Part shown: piece after piece, positions 25,216-33,379 of the stretch | How the letters are laid out: each line of letters begins with the position of its first letter | Numbering within the stretch: position 1 is the first letter of the stretch | Assembly: GCF_029051685.1 (NCBI RefSeq) | Contig: NZ_JAACFT010000005.1 | Span: forward strand, 224,696 to 288,695 | Direction of reading: 5' to 3' | Length of the DNA stretch: 64,000 bases | From: Bradyrhizobium sp. CSA207 | GTDB taxonomy: Bacteria > Pseudomonadota > Alphaproteobacteria > Rhizobiales > Xanthobacteraceae | Position numbers and translations under genes: made by a program | Notes under the pieces: model-generated | What the model was told of the DNA's origin: nothing | Seen by the model: only the letters and a program-made list of their open reading frames with translations | The model's database searches: none

Positions 25216-26061
25216 CTAGCCCAGCTCAAAGCTGGTCACGCCGAAGATACGGTCGATCCGCAGCGGCGGGGCCGCTGCGGTGTACATCCGCGCCGTCTCG
25301 AACACCGGCTTCAGTCCGAACGACTCCGCAAGTGCGATTGCCTCGCGGTTGACGGCGGGGACATCGAGGAAGATCTCGCCGCTGCCCGCGCTTGCCAGCA
25401 AGGCCTGCACGACCGGCTCTGCTGCCGCGCGGTCGTCGGCGACGAGCGGGCCGATCTTGTGGCCTATGCGGCACCGGCGGATCACGCCCCATCCAGCGAG
25501 CTTGCCGTCGCGCAGCAGCGCGCGGCCGAGATGGCCGGGCGCATTGATCCAGGCACGTAGGAAGGCGATGCGCGGGGCCGGGAAGACGGTCGCGTCATCC
25601 GTCTCCACCATGGCGAACGGTATTTTGTCCAGCGCGACGATGTCGGTAGGCGACGGTAGAGATGGTGCCGCAATGGCGCCGCCATAGCGGATATTAGCGT
25701 AAGCAAGCTGGAAGCCGGATTTCCTGTAATTGTCCTGCTGCGCCACGACGCCGTCGAGCCCGATCACGCGGGACCCCGCATGCGCAATCGCCGCGTTCCA
25801 GATGCGCACGCCGTGACCCGCGCCGCGAAACCCTGCGCGCACGATGTAGAAGCCGAGGAAGGCGAAGCGATCATCGTAGTTGACGCAGGAGACGGTCGCC
25901 ACCGCCTCGCCGTCGATCTCACCGACGAAGAAGCCCTGCGCATCGGGGATCGCGAAGCAGGCCGCATCCGCAAGGCCCGGATTCCAGCCTTCGGCGGCAG
26001 CCCAGTCGACGGTGAGGGAAATCTCCTCTGGGCGCAGGTTGCGGATCTGCAAATCACTCAT
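25216..26061 (-). CDS. GNAT-family N-acetyltransferase
   Basis: Acetyltransferase of 281 aa with an N-terminal GNAT domain (LQIRNLRPEEISLTVDWAAA; acetyl-CoA loop GFYIVRAGFRGAGHGVRIWN) and a second domain of about 130 residues (WGVIRRCRIGHKIGPLVADD; FLDVPAVNREAIALAESFGL) like the Acetyltransf_18 C-terminal half. Members of this two-domain group have no defined substrate. The start MSDLQIRNLRP at 26061 is preferred over an ATG 11 codons upstream. It converges with the secreted-protein gene ending at 25204. Confidence 0.85.
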   Translation of the reverse strand: MSDLQIRNLRPEEISLTVDWAAAEGWNPGLADAACFAIPDAQGFFVGEIDGEAVATVSCVNYDDRFAFLGFYIVRAGFRGAGHGVRIWNAAIAHAGSRVIGLDGVVAQQDNYRKSGFQLAYANIRYGGAIAAPSLPSPTDIVALDKIPFAMVETDDATVFPAPRIAFLRAWINAPGHLGRALLRDGKLAGWGVIRRCRIGHKIGPLVADDRAAAEPVVQALLASAGSGEIFLDVPAVNREAIALAESFGLKPVFETARMYTAAAPPLRIDRIFGVTSFELG

Positions 26062-26168
26062 GACGGATGCCTTCGACGGTGGACCTGCCGACAAGCCTGG
26101 TTGTAGAAGGCCTCATGATAGGCCGAGCCTGCGGCTCGCCTCAACTCCATCGCAAGGGATCATCGGTC

Positions 26169-26872
26169 ATGGCAACAGAGAAAGTCGCACTCGTCACCGC
26201 AGGCGGCAGCGGCATGGGAGCGGGGGCTGCGCGGCGGCTCGCGGCCGACGGCTTTCGCGTCGCCATCCTGTCGTCGTCCGGCAAGGCGAGGCGCTGGCCA
26301 CCGAGCTTGGCGGGATCGGCGTTACCGGCTCCAACAAGTCAAATGACGATCTGAAGCGCCTCGTCGACGGTGCGCTGGCGAAGTGGGGTCATATCGACGT
26401 GCTCGTCAACAGCGCCGGTCACGGCCCGCGCGCACCGATCACCGAGATCACCGACGAGCAGTGGCACACCGGGCTCGACACCTATCTGCTCAACGTGATC
26501 CGTCCGGTGCGGCTGGTGACGCCGGTGATGCAGGCACAAAAGGCCGGGGCAATCATCAACATCTCGACCGCCTGGGCGTTCGAGCCGAGCGCGATGTTTC
26601 CGACCTCGGCGGTGTTCCGGGCAGGGCTGGCCGCCTTCACGAAGATCTTCACGGACAATTATGCCGCCGACAACGTCCGCATGAACAACGTGCTGCCGGG
26701 TTGGATCGACAGCCTGCCGCAGACAGAGGCCCGCCGCGACAGCGGGCCGATGAGGCGCTACGGCAAGGTCGAGGAGGTCGCGGCGACGGTCGCGTTCCTC
26801 GCCTCGGACGGCGCTGCCTACATCACCGGCCAGAACATCCGCGTCGACGGCGGACTGACGCGTTCGGTCTGA
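26169..26872 (+). pseudogene. SDR oxidoreductase with a single-base frameshift
   Basis: Short-chain dehydrogenase starting MATEKVALVTAGGSGMGAGA (Rossmann motif intact). The frame is lost after ILSSSGK at about 26285, and the next frame continues GEALATELGGIGVTGSNKSN to the end ...YITGQNIRVDGG. One extra G in AAGGCGAG would restore GKGEALATEL, so a single base is missing. The full product would be about 234 aa. The usual YxxxK is not evident; where it should be the sequence reads FPTSAVFRAGLAAFTK, as in an atypical SDR subgroup. Either a recent pseudogene or a sequencing error: all other codons look maintained. Confidence 0.8.
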
Positions 26873-27162
26873 GCGCCATCGAGCAGATTCGAAGCTTGAT
26901 TCTCGCGCGATTGTCGTGACGCGACGCGGGCCTGCGTTGCGCGCCACTGCCTGATGCTGCGGCGAGGCAAATGCGTGGCACGTCGGCCACACTGGCTACA
27001 CTTCGTACGCGATGGACCGCACGCTACGTCACAGTCCTTATGAACTTCGCCGCAGTCCAAGACGGGAGGCGGCGCGGCACCTATCCCCAATCTGCGCCGG
27101 ATGGCTCCCACCCGCGCGCATTCGAAAACGCGAGCTCAATCGCGTGGGGCAAGGAGACTGGA

Positions 27163-27993
27163 ATGAAGAAGTATCTGCTGGCGGTTGCCTCGGTTGTCTC
27201 GGTTGCCTTGGGCACCGCGTCCGTGCATGCGGCCGATCTCGCAGCGCATTACACCAAGGCGCCGGCAATGGCGCCAGCCTACAACTGGACCGGCTTCTAT
27301 GTCGGTGCCAACGTCGGTGGACAATGGGGCAGCGCTGATCCAGCCACATCGACCGTGTTCGATCCGGCCGCCTATTTTGCGAGCTCCAGTGTCTCCGCCA
27401 TTGCCGCGGTCGGCGCCCAGCGCGTCAAGGGCTCCAGCGTCACCGGCGGCTTCACGGCAGGCTACAACTGGCAGATCAACAACGCTGTGCTCGGCCTCGA
27501 AGGCGACATCAACTATTTGGGTTTCAAGGGCAGCGCGACCGGCGCGGCTCCGTACCCATGCTGTGCGGCAAGCACCTTCACCGTCAGCTCCTCGGTTTCG
27601 GCCGACTGGCTCGCCACCATCCGCGGCCGCATCGGCTTCCTCGCCATCCCGAGCTGGCTGGTCTACGCGACGGGCGGCGCAGCAATCGCGGAGGTGCGGG
27701 GCAATTTCAACTTCACCGACACGTTCGCGGCGGCGACGGAATCGGCCGCGATCCGCGATACGCGCCTCGGCTGGACCGCAGGCCTCGGCACCGAATATGC
27801 GTTCGGCGGCGGCTGGTCACTCAAGGCCGAATACCTCTATGTCGATCTCGGACGCAGCACCGCGACCAGCACCAATCTGCTTGGCGGCGCATTTCCGAGC
27901 AACGTCTTCACCCACTCGGTCGATCTCAAATCGAACATCGTGCGCGTCGGCGTGAACTACAAGTTCGGCGGACCGACCGTCGCCAGGTATTGA
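27163..27993 (+). CDS. Outer-membrane beta-barrel protein (Omp25/31 type)
   Basis: Porin-like outer-membrane protein of 276 aa. Signal peptide MKKYLLAVASVVSVALGTASVHA, then the typical ADLxxxYTKAPAMAPAYNWTGFYVGANVGGQWG. Alternating beta strands run to the end (WTAGLGTEYAFGGGWSLKAE, YLYVDLG, IVRVGVNYKFGG) and the last residues RY are aromatic-terminal as barrels require. Rhizobial relatives are abundant surface antigens. AAGGAGACTGGA precedes the ATG, deciding the start over upstream in-frame codons. A perfect hairpin terminator follows. Confidence 0.9.
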   Translation: MKKYLLAVASVVSVALGTASVHAADLAAHYTKAPAMAPAYNWTGFYVGANVGGQWGSADPATSTVFDPAAYFASSSVSAIAAVGAQRVKGSSVTGGFTAGYNWQINNAVLGLEGDINYLGFKGSATGAAPYPCCAASTFTVSSSVSADWLATIRGRIGFLAIPSWLVYATGGAAIAEVRGNFNFTDTFAAATESAAIRDTRLGWTAGLGTEYAFGGGWSLKAEYLYVDLGRSTATSTNLLGGAFPSNVFTHSVDLKSNIVRVGVNYKFGGPTVARY

Positions 27994-28020
27994 CCACCAT
28001 CCCGTTCCGACCTGGTATGG

Positions 28021-28048
28021 AAAGCCCCGGTTCAGCCGGGGCTTTCTG
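28021..28048. terminator. Hairpin terminator between convergent genes
   Basis: AAAGCCCCGG-TTCAG-CCGGGGCTTT, a perfect 10-bp stem ending in TTT, 27 bases after the barrel gene stop and just beyond the end of the convergent hydrolase gene. The A/T flanks make it usable on both strands. Confidence 0.85.
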
Positions 28049-28057
28049 TCAAAAAGC

Positions 28058-29329
28058 TCACCCCGCGTGCAATGCTACGAGATGCGCCAGCGCGGGCAGG
28101 ATTTTGTAGCGGGCGATCTCGTGCGGATAGTCGCCGCGATTGGCGAGCAGCACGATGCCAATCCGTCGCGTCGGCAGCAAGCCGAGATACCCTGAGGCGT
28201 TGTTCAGTCCGCCTGGCTTGTCGACGACGGTGACGCCGGGAAGATGCACGGTCTCGAAGGCCATGCCTTGTCCGAATTTCTCGTCGACGCGGAAGGCCTC
28301 GTGCTGCGTCATCCGCAGCGCCTCGCGCAAATGCGGCTCGACCGATCGGCCGTCGACGCAGGCCGCCACCAATGTTGCGAGATCCCGCGCACATGAAAAC
28401 ATCTGGCCGGTGCCGGGGAAATCGAAATAGCTCTGCTGGTTGCCGGGCGGACCGGTCGCGGTGCCCTGGTCGGAATAGCCCTGGACGACACGCTGCATCC
28501 AGGCTTCGTCCATCACTGCGCGGTCGTCCGCACCGCGCTCGGGGACGTAAGTCGCGGTCATGCCGAGCGGCCCGAGGATACGCTGCTCGATCAGCGATGC
28601 GATCGGCGCGCGGTAGCAGCGTTCGAGCACGAGCTGGAGCAGCACGTAGCCGGCATGTGTGTAGATGCGCTGCTTGCCAGGCGCGACGCCTGCGGGCGGC
28701 GTCCAGGCATTGAGCATATCGATGAATTGCGCGCGGGTGAATGCATCGTTCGGCCAGGGCGGATAGTCGGTCGGCAGCAGCAGTCCCGATGTGTGCGTGG
28801 CGAGCTCGCCGATTGTGACGCGGCGGATATGATCGCCCGTGAGTTCGGGGAGGTATTTCGGCAGGGGATCGTCCGGCCGCAGCTCGCCGCGCAGCGTGCC
28901 GAGCGCCACCAGCGTCGCTTCGAACGGCTTTCGCAAGGAGGCGAGGTTGAACAGCGTGTCCGGCGTCACCGGCCGTTTGCTGGCGTCGTCAGCGAAACCG
29001 TAGCTGAAGAATTCGACATGACGGCCGGCATAGAGCGCGGCGGCGAGGCCGCCCGGATGGGCCGACGTCGCCGTCGGCGCCAGTTCCGCGGCGACGATGT
29101 CGCGCATCTGCGCGATCATGTCGGAATCCGCCGATGCGCGGTGCGGCCGGGCAAGCGCGATTGCGAACGGAATGAGCGCGGCCCGGGCAAGCGTCCGGCG
29201 GCTGATTTGCGATGAGATGACAATTGGCGGCACGTGCTCTGACGATCGATGCGATGCTGCCCCCGGGGAAGCTTTTAGCTGGGAGCGCGCGGTCTCCCAA
29301 GTCACGATTGCGCGCTCTGGGTTCCGCAT
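28058..29329 (-). CDS. Serine hydrolase (beta-lactamase family, class C-like)
   Basis: Exported serine hydrolase of 423 aa. The nucleophile motif SxxK is Ser131-Leu-Arg-Lys134 (NLASLRKPFEATL), the second element is YTHAGYV where AmpC has YxN, and VDKPGG stands in for KTG/HxG. It is more likely an esterase or D-aminopeptidase-like enzyme than a true lactamase. The export signal is SRRTLARAALIPFAIALA, Tat-like, but sits 40 residues from the first ATG; a GTG at 29233 may be the real start. The gene is divergent from the ArsR operon, so the operator at 29349 may also control it. Confidence 0.83.
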   Translation of the reverse strand: MRNPERAIVTWETARSQLKASPGAASHRSSEHVPPIVISSQISRRTLARAALIPFAIALARPHRASADSDMIAQMRDIVAAELAPTATSAHPGGLAAALYAGRHVEFFSYGFADDASKRPVTPDTLFNLASLRKPFEATLVALGTLRGELRPDDPLPKYLPELTGDHIRRVTIGELATHTSGLLLPTDYPPWPNDAFTRAQFIDMLNAWTPPAGVAPGKQRIYTHAGYVLLQLVLERCYRAPIASLIEQRILGPLGMTATYVPERGADDRAVMDEAWMQRVVQGYSDQGTATGPPGNQQSYFDFPGTGQMFSCARDLATLVAACVDGRSVEPHLREALRMTQHEAFRVDEKFGQGMAFETVHLPGVTVVDKPGGLNNASGYLGLLPTRRIGIVLLANRGDYPHEIARYKILPALAHLVALHAG

Positions 29330-29348
29330 ATGCGGCTCACGAAAATTA

Positions 29349-29366
29349 GTTAGCCGAAAAGCTAAT
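29349..29366. promoter_or_regulatory. Operator 1 of the ArsR-SRPBCC operon
   Basis: GTTAGC-CGAAAA-GCTAAT, a 6-6-6 palindrome with one mismatch in the arms. It repeats at 29400-29417 with identical half-sites and spacer length, centre to centre 51 bases, about five helical turns. It lies just upstream of the -35 element for arsR and 20 bases before the divergent hydrolase start. Confidence 0.7.
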
Positions 29367-29371
29367 AATTA

Positions 29372-29399
29372 TTGACGCCGAATTGCGACAAGGTATATA
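29372..29399 (+). promoter_or_regulatory. Sigma-70-type promoter of arsR-like gene
   Basis: TTGACG (29372-29377) and TATATA (29394-29399) with a 16-base spacer. The predicted start near 29406 is only 2-4 bases before the ATG at 29409, so the transcript would be essentially leaderless; no ribosome-binding site stands at the right distance. The promoter lies between the two operators. Confidence 0.6.
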
Positions 29400-29417
29400 G
29401 TTAGCTCCATGGCTAAC
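29400..29417. promoter_or_regulatory. Operator 2, over the start codon
   Basis: GTTAGC-TCCATG-GCTAAC is a perfect palindrome with a 6-base spacer that contains the ATG of the regulator gene. Bound repressor would cover the -10 edge, the transcription start and the first codons. It is a better match than operator 1, so it is probably the primary site. Confidence 0.72.
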
Positions 29418-29798
29418 CAATTATCCCGGCTCGACCAGATCTTTTCCGCGCTCGCCGACCCCACGCGACGGGGGATCGTGATGCGGCTGTGCGCGGGCGA
29501 GGCGTCGGTCGGCGAGCTCGCCGATCCCTTCGAGATGGCGTTGCCGAGCTTCATGAAACACATCCACGTGCTGGAGACGAGCGGGCTCGTCCAGTCGGAG
29601 AAGTCCGGCCGCGTGCGCACTTGCCGTCTCAGTCCGGAGGCGCTTGTCGGCGCGGAGGACTGGTTCCAGCAGCAGCGCGCGACCTGGGAGGCGCGGCTCG
29701 ACCGGTTCGAGGCTTACGTGATGAAGCTGAAGAAAGAAAAGGAAGGGGCGGCCGCGAAACGGCCGTCCCGAACCAGCAAACGGAAAGGTGCCAAATGA
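29409..29798 (+). CDS. ArsR-family transcriptional regulator
   Basis: Winged-helix repressor of 129 aa, SdpR/ArsR type. The order is LDQIFSALADPTRRGIVMRL, GEASVGELADPFEMALPSFM (recognition helix) and VLETSGLVQSEKSGRVRTCRL (wing). No ELCVCDL metal site, so it does not look like an arsenic sensor. The C-terminal tail is Lys/Arg-rich. The stop overlaps the start of the SRPBCC gene (ATGA), a pairing found in many bacteria in which the repressor controls an AHSA1-like protein. Two palindromes around its promoter suggest autoregulation. Confidence 0.93.
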   Translation: MANQLSRLDQIFSALADPTRRGIVMRLCAGEASVGELADPFEMALPSFMKHIHVLETSGLVQSEKSGRVRTCRLSPEALVGAEDWFQQQRATWEARLDRFEAYVMKLKKEKEGAAAKRPSRTSKRKGAK

Positions 29799-30289
29799 TG
29801 ACGAGTTCTGCCAACCCGGCATTGTCCCAATGGTCGCTCGACCGCGAGATCGTGATGTCGCGCGTGATCGACGCGCCGCGCGATCTGGTGTTCGAGGCGT
29901 GGTCGGACCCGAAACATCTGCCGCAATGGTTCGGGCCGAAGGGATTCAAGATCGAGACTTTCGAGATCGACGTGCGGGTCGGCGGCGTCTGGCGCTTCAA
30001 CATGATCGGCCCCGACGGCACGGTCTATCCGAACCGCATGCGCTTCCGCCGCATCGAGCGGCCGTCCCTGATGGAAATGGATCACGGCGCCGACCAGGAC
30101 GATGATCCCGGCCTGTTTCGCTTCACCCTCACGTTCGCCGAGCAGAGCAACGGCAAGACCGTGCTGATGATGCGGCAACTAGCCTCGAGCACGGAGCAGC
30201 GCGACGGCATGATCGGTTTTGGCGCCGTCGAATACGGCTATGAGACGTTGGACAAGCTCGCGGCGTATGTGAGTGGGATGAAGAGCTGA
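29795..30289 (+). CDS. SRPBCC / AHSA1-like protein
   Basis: START-like hydrophobic-ligand-binding protein of 164 aa. Typical are VMSRVIDAPRDLVFEAWSDP, HLPQWFGPKGFKIETFEIDV, GGVWRFNMIGPDG and the C-terminal helix AVEYGYETLDKLAAYV. Related to the activator domain of Hsp90 co-chaperone Aha1, but bacterial stand-alone members mostly bind small ligands. Translationally coupled to the ArsR gene by a four-base overlap, so both are under the twin-operator promoter. Confidence 0.92.
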   Translation: MMTSSANPALSQWSLDREIVMSRVIDAPRDLVFEAWSDPKHLPQWFGPKGFKIETFEIDVRVGGVWRFNMIGPDGTVYPNRMRFRRIERPSLMEMDHGADQDDDPGLFRFTLTFAEQSNGKTVLMMRQLASSTEQRDGMIGFGAVEYGYETLDKLAAYVSGMKS

Positions 30290-30298
30290 GCCACGCTC

Positions 30299-30392
30299 TC
30301 CGTCGTCATGCCCGGGCTTGTCCCGGGCACCCACGTTTCTCGTGCCGCGCGGTTAGGCGCGGATTGCCGGGACAAGCCAGGCCATGACGGAG
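30299..30392. repeat. Long palindromic intergenic repeat
   Basis: Starts CTCCGTCGTCATGCCCGGGC and ends CATGACGGAG, so the outer arms (CTCCGTCGTCATG / CATGACGGAG) pair; GCCCGGGCTTGTCCCGGGC forms an inner hairpin. This is the common type of extragenic palindrome in Bradyrhizobium/Rhodopseudomonas genomes. It lies between convergent genes and could terminate both. Confidence 0.7.
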
Positions 30393-30434
30393 GAGAAAGT
30401 CCACCGCCTCACGCCGCGCGTTCACACTTCTTCT

Positions 30435-31409
30435 TCACTCCCCCTTGAGCCCCGCCTCCCGGATCAGCCCGGTCCATTTGCGCGTCTCGTTGTCGATGAA
30501 CTGGCCGAATTCGGCGGCGGTGCCGGCACGTACCTCGAGCCCCTGGGCGGTCAGCTTGTCCTTGACCACGGGATCGGCGAGCGCGCGCAATACTTCGGCT
30601 TGCAGCTTGTCGACGATCGCGCGTGGCGTCGTGGAAGGCGCCATGAAGCCGTACCAGCCGGCGGCGGCCACGTTGGGGAAACCCTGTTCGCGCAGGGTCG
30701 GCGCCTGCGGGTAGAGCGCGCTGCGCTCGGCGGAGGCGACGCCGAGCACGATGAACTTGCCGCTCTGGATGTAGGGCAGCGCGGTCGGCAGCGCCGTCAG
30801 CGTGGCGTCGACGCGGCCGGCGAGCAGTTCGGTGTAGGAGGCGGCGTCGCCGCGGAAGGGGATGTTGAGACCCTTGACGCCGGCGTCCCTGAACAGGAGC
30901 TCGCCGGCAAGATGGGGCTGCGAGCCCGCCCCGGGCGAGGCGAGGGTCAGTCCATCCGGCTTGGACTTGCCGTAGGCGATCAGCTCCGCAGGCGTCTTGA
31001 ACGGCGCGTCCGCGCTGATGATCAGGAACAGCGGCGCGATCACCGCCATGGCAACCGGCTGAAGATCGCTGCGGTCGTAGGTCAATTTGCCAAACAGCGC
31101 TTCGGCCGTGGCGTAGGGGGCTGCGACGTAGAGAATGGTGTAGCCGTCGCCCGGCGCATGCGCGACCAGATCGTTGGCAATGCGCGTGCCGGCGCCCGGC
31201 TTGTTCTCGACGATGAATTGCTGGTGCAGGCTGCGGCCGAACTCTTCGGCCAGCAAGCGCAGCGAGATGTCGTTGGAGCCACCGGGCCCGTAAGGCGAGA
31301 CCAGCCGGACCAAGCGCGACGGCCAGGCCTCCTCAGCGTGTGCCGAGAATGGCAGTCCGGAAAAGGAAAAGGCGAGGGTGCCCAGCAATGTTCGGCGCGT
31401 AATAGTCAT
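30435..31409 (-). CDS. Bug/TctC-type substrate-binding protein
   Basis: Periplasmic solute-binding protein of the tripartite tricarboxylate receptor family, 324 aa. Tat-like signal MTITRRTLLGTLAFSFSGLPFSAHA; the family's signature follows: RLVSPYGPGGSNDISLRLLA, FIVENKPGAGTRIA, and YTILYVAAPYATAEALFG. These bind carboxylates with high affinity, either for TctAB uptake or as orphan sensors. No TctAB genes are near. It is 36 bases downstream of an IclR gene on the same strand, so probably co-transcribed and controlled by that regulator. Confidence 0.9.
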   Translation of the reverse strand: MTITRRTLLGTLAFSFSGLPFSAHAEEAWPSRLVRLVSPYGPGGSNDISLRLLAEEFGRSLHQQFIVENKPGAGTRIANDLVAHAPGDGYTILYVAAPYATAEALFGKLTYDRSDLQPVAMAVIAPLFLIISADAPFKTPAELIAYGKSKPDGLTLASPGAGSQPHLAGELLFRDAGVKGLNIPFRGDAASYTELLAGRVDATLTALPTALPYIQSGKFIVLGVASAERSALYPQAPTLREQGFPNVAAAGWYGFMAPSTTPRAIVDKLQAEVLRALADPVVKDKLTAQGLEVRAGTAAEFGQFIDNETRKWTGLIREAGLKGE

Positions 31410-31445
31410 GATGGCCTCCCGGGCGCGGGGTGCCGAACTTCTTGT

Positions 31446-32327
31446 TCATGTCCTGGCCCCCTTCTTGTTTTGCTTGCGTGTCCCGATCGCGGGCTCCGCC
31501 GCGCTGACGATGGCGCGGATGCCGTCGGCAAGGGCGGCGATGCGCGGGCCGATCTCGCCCTCCAACTGTCCGGGCTGAAGCCGGAACGCGGGGATGCCGC
31601 AATTGATCGAGAACGACTGCCTGGTTTCGCCCGCGTGAAACAGCGGTGCGGCGACGGCGTGGATCGAGGCCATGTATTCGCCCCAGCAGGTGCAGAAGCC
31701 GCGGCCTGCGCATTGCGCGAGTCCAGCGCGGTATTTGTCACGGAAGGCCGACCACAGCTCGGCGTCCTCGGCCTCGATGCGCTGTTCGAGCGATGCGGCA
31801 TCAGCCGGCGGCAAGGTCGCCGCAGCGGCGCGGCCCATCGCAGTGATCACGACGGGAATGGGCATGCCGATGTCGGGCACGTGCGGGCCGACGTCACCGG
31901 AGCGCGCGGTCTCGACATAGATCATTGATGTGCCGTCGAGCAGGCCGATCGAGACCGTGCCGCGGACGCTCTGCGCCAGCTCCTGCATCATGGGTCGCGC
32001 AAGCTGGCGAAACTGCATGTCGGCGAGCAGCGGATGCGCCATTCGCAAAGCGCGCGCGCCGACGCGGTATTTGGAGCGTTCGGCGTCGTAGCGGAGATAG
32101 CCGAGCTCGGCCAGTGTGTGCGTCAGCCGTGCCACCGTCGGCCGGGGGATGCCCGTCAGCCTCGACAGCTCCATGTTGCCGAGCAGCCTCGTCCCGGCCT
32201 TGAAGGTTTCGAGCACCACGAGGCCTTTTGCCAGCGTCGTCGCGAAAGCGGCGTTATCGGCACTCTCGGCCAGCACCGCGGCGGCGGACGAGGAGGCGTG
32301 GAGCAATTTGGGGGCGGTTTGAGCCAT
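31446..32327 (-). CDS. IclR-family transcriptional regulator
   Basis: Regulator of 293 aa. Winged helix at about residues 30-95 (TTLAKGLVVLETFKAGTRLL, MELSRLTGIPRPTVARLTHT, LAELGYLRYD) and the ligand-binding IclR domain behind it (GTVSIGLLDGTSMIYVETARSG; the CGRGF-CTCWGEYMASIHAVAAPLF region). The start at 32327 (MAQTAPKL) is chosen because homology starts soon after; the frame is open upstream to 32456 through the operator region. Two palindromes lie 22-78 bases before the start. Confidence 0.88.
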   Translation of the reverse strand: MAQTAPKLLHASSSAAAVLAESADNAAFATTLAKGLVVLETFKAGTRLLGNMELSRLTGIPRPTVARLTHTLAELGYLRYDAERSKYRVGARALRMAHPLLADMQFRQLARPMMQELAQSVRGTVSIGLLDGTSMIYVETARSGDVGPHVPDIGMPIPVVITAMGRAAAATLPPADAASLEQRIEAEDAELWSAFRDKYRAGLAQCAGRGFCTCWGEYMASIHAVAAPLFHAGETRQSFSINCGIPAFRLQPGQLEGEIGPRIAALADGIRAIVSAAEPAIGTRKQNKKGART

Positions 32328-32348
32328 GCGGACTTCATGAACCCGGCT

Positions 32349-32361
32349 GGACTTCTTGTCC
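32349..32361. promoter_or_regulatory. Candidate IclR operator, GGAC-N5-GTCC
   Basis: GGAC-TTCTT-GTCC, a short palindrome 22 bases upstream of the regulator start. It shares the GGAC/GTCC half-site with the longer palindrome at 32385, so the two may be paired sites. Confidence 0.4.
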
Positions 32362-32384
32362 AATAGATTCACGTAATATGTAAT

Positions 32385-32405
32385 TTCGTCCACTATGCGG
32401 ACGAA
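32385..32405. promoter_or_regulatory. Candidate IclR operator, TTCGTCC-N7-GGACGAA
   Basis: TTCGTCC-ACTATGC-GGACGAA is a perfect 7-bp inverted repeat between the regulator gene (start 32327) and the divergent membrane-protein gene (start 32537). Size and symmetry fit an IclR-family operator. Confidence 0.55.
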
Positions 32406-32536
32406 GCGGCGGAGGCCTCGCACGCACAAAGGGCCCGTGAGGAGCCTGCCGCACACAAATTTTTGTCGTGATTCGCTGGCGTCTTGTGACAGGATTGTTA
32501 CGACGACATGTCAAATCGATTACAGCGGAGCTAATC

Positions 32537-33379
32537 ATGTTGCAGTGGCAGGCGCGGTCAAATCCCCTCGCGTGGTGGTGGGGGTCCCTGACGCTTGTCA
32601 GCAACGTCAATATCCTTGTCTGGTTCATGCTGTACCGGGAGTTCTATCAGCCCGTCAGCGGCGGCCTCGATGCGCCGCCCGCGATGGGTGTGATGCTGCT
32701 GCTCTGCGCCGGCTATGTGTTCGGCTGCGCCTTCCGTTCGTTCCTGCCGCGCGCCGATGTGCAGCGCATCTGCCTGTTCGACACCTGGCTGTCGAGCGTG
32801 TTCGTCGGCCGCTCCGTCGCGACGGTCGCCGAAGTGTGCTTCGCCGCGCAATGGGCCATCATCCTGCATCAGCTCGGCACCATGGCCGGCGCCGAGACCA
32901 CGGTGAACATCGCCCTCATCATCGTCCCCGTGATCATCATCGCGGAGTGCTTCTCCTGGTACGCGGTGCTGACCACCAATTATCTCTTCAACGCGATCGA
33001 GAATTCGTTGTGGGCGGTGACCTTCTTCCTGGTCGGGATTGCGCTGTGCCGTCTGATGCCGGAATTCCAGGGACCGGTGCGCTGGGCGCTCAGCGCCGGC
33101 ATCGTCGGCATCGCCTGCTTCCTCGCCTTTCTCGTCACCGTCGACGTGCCGATGTATCTCAGCCGCTGGCGGGCGGGGCATGCCGAGGGCAACAGGCTCC
33201 TCGGCTTCCTCGAAGGGCTTCACGACGTCAGCACGCGCTGGGTGGTTACCCACGACGTTGCGCACTGGAAGGGCGAACTGACCTGGATGTTCCTGTATTT
33301 CAGCGCCGCGGTGTGGTCGAGCCTGGCGCTGTGCGCGCTCTACGCGATGGAAGGCTATCTCACGCGCTATCTGGCCTGA
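32537..33379 (+). CDS. Integral membrane protein of unknown function
   Basis: Protein of 280 aa with about seven hydrophobic segments (SLTLVSNVNILVWFMLY, MGVMLLLCAGYVFGCAF, NIALIIVPVIIIAECFSWYA, SLWAVTFFLVGIALC, WALSAGIVGIACFLAFLVTV, WMFLYFSAAVWSSLALCALY). Charged residues between helices (RSFLPRADVQR, HDVAHWKGELTW) are distinctive but match no family I know. The ATG at 32537 follows GCGGAGCTAATC; a longer frame begins at 32468. It abuts the convergent binding-protein gene with no gap. Confidence 0.72.
   Translation: MLQWQARSNPLAWWWGSLTLVSNVNILVWFMLYREFYQPVSGGLDAPPAMGVMLLLCAGYVFGCAFRSFLPRADVQRICLFDTWLSSVFVGRSVATVAEVCFAAQWAIILHQLGTMAGAETTVNIALIIVPVIIIAECFSWYAVLTTNYLFNAIENSLWAVTFFLVGIALCRLMPEFQGPVRWALSAGIVGIACFLAFLVTVDVPMYLSRWRAGHAEGNRLLGFLEGLHDVSTRWVVTHDVAHWKGELTWMFLYFSAAVWSSLALCALYAMEGYLTRYLA

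Noticed and set aside
30384..31928. 514-codon plus-strand frame
   Set aside because: Antisense of the Bug-type and IclR genes, which are clearly coding.
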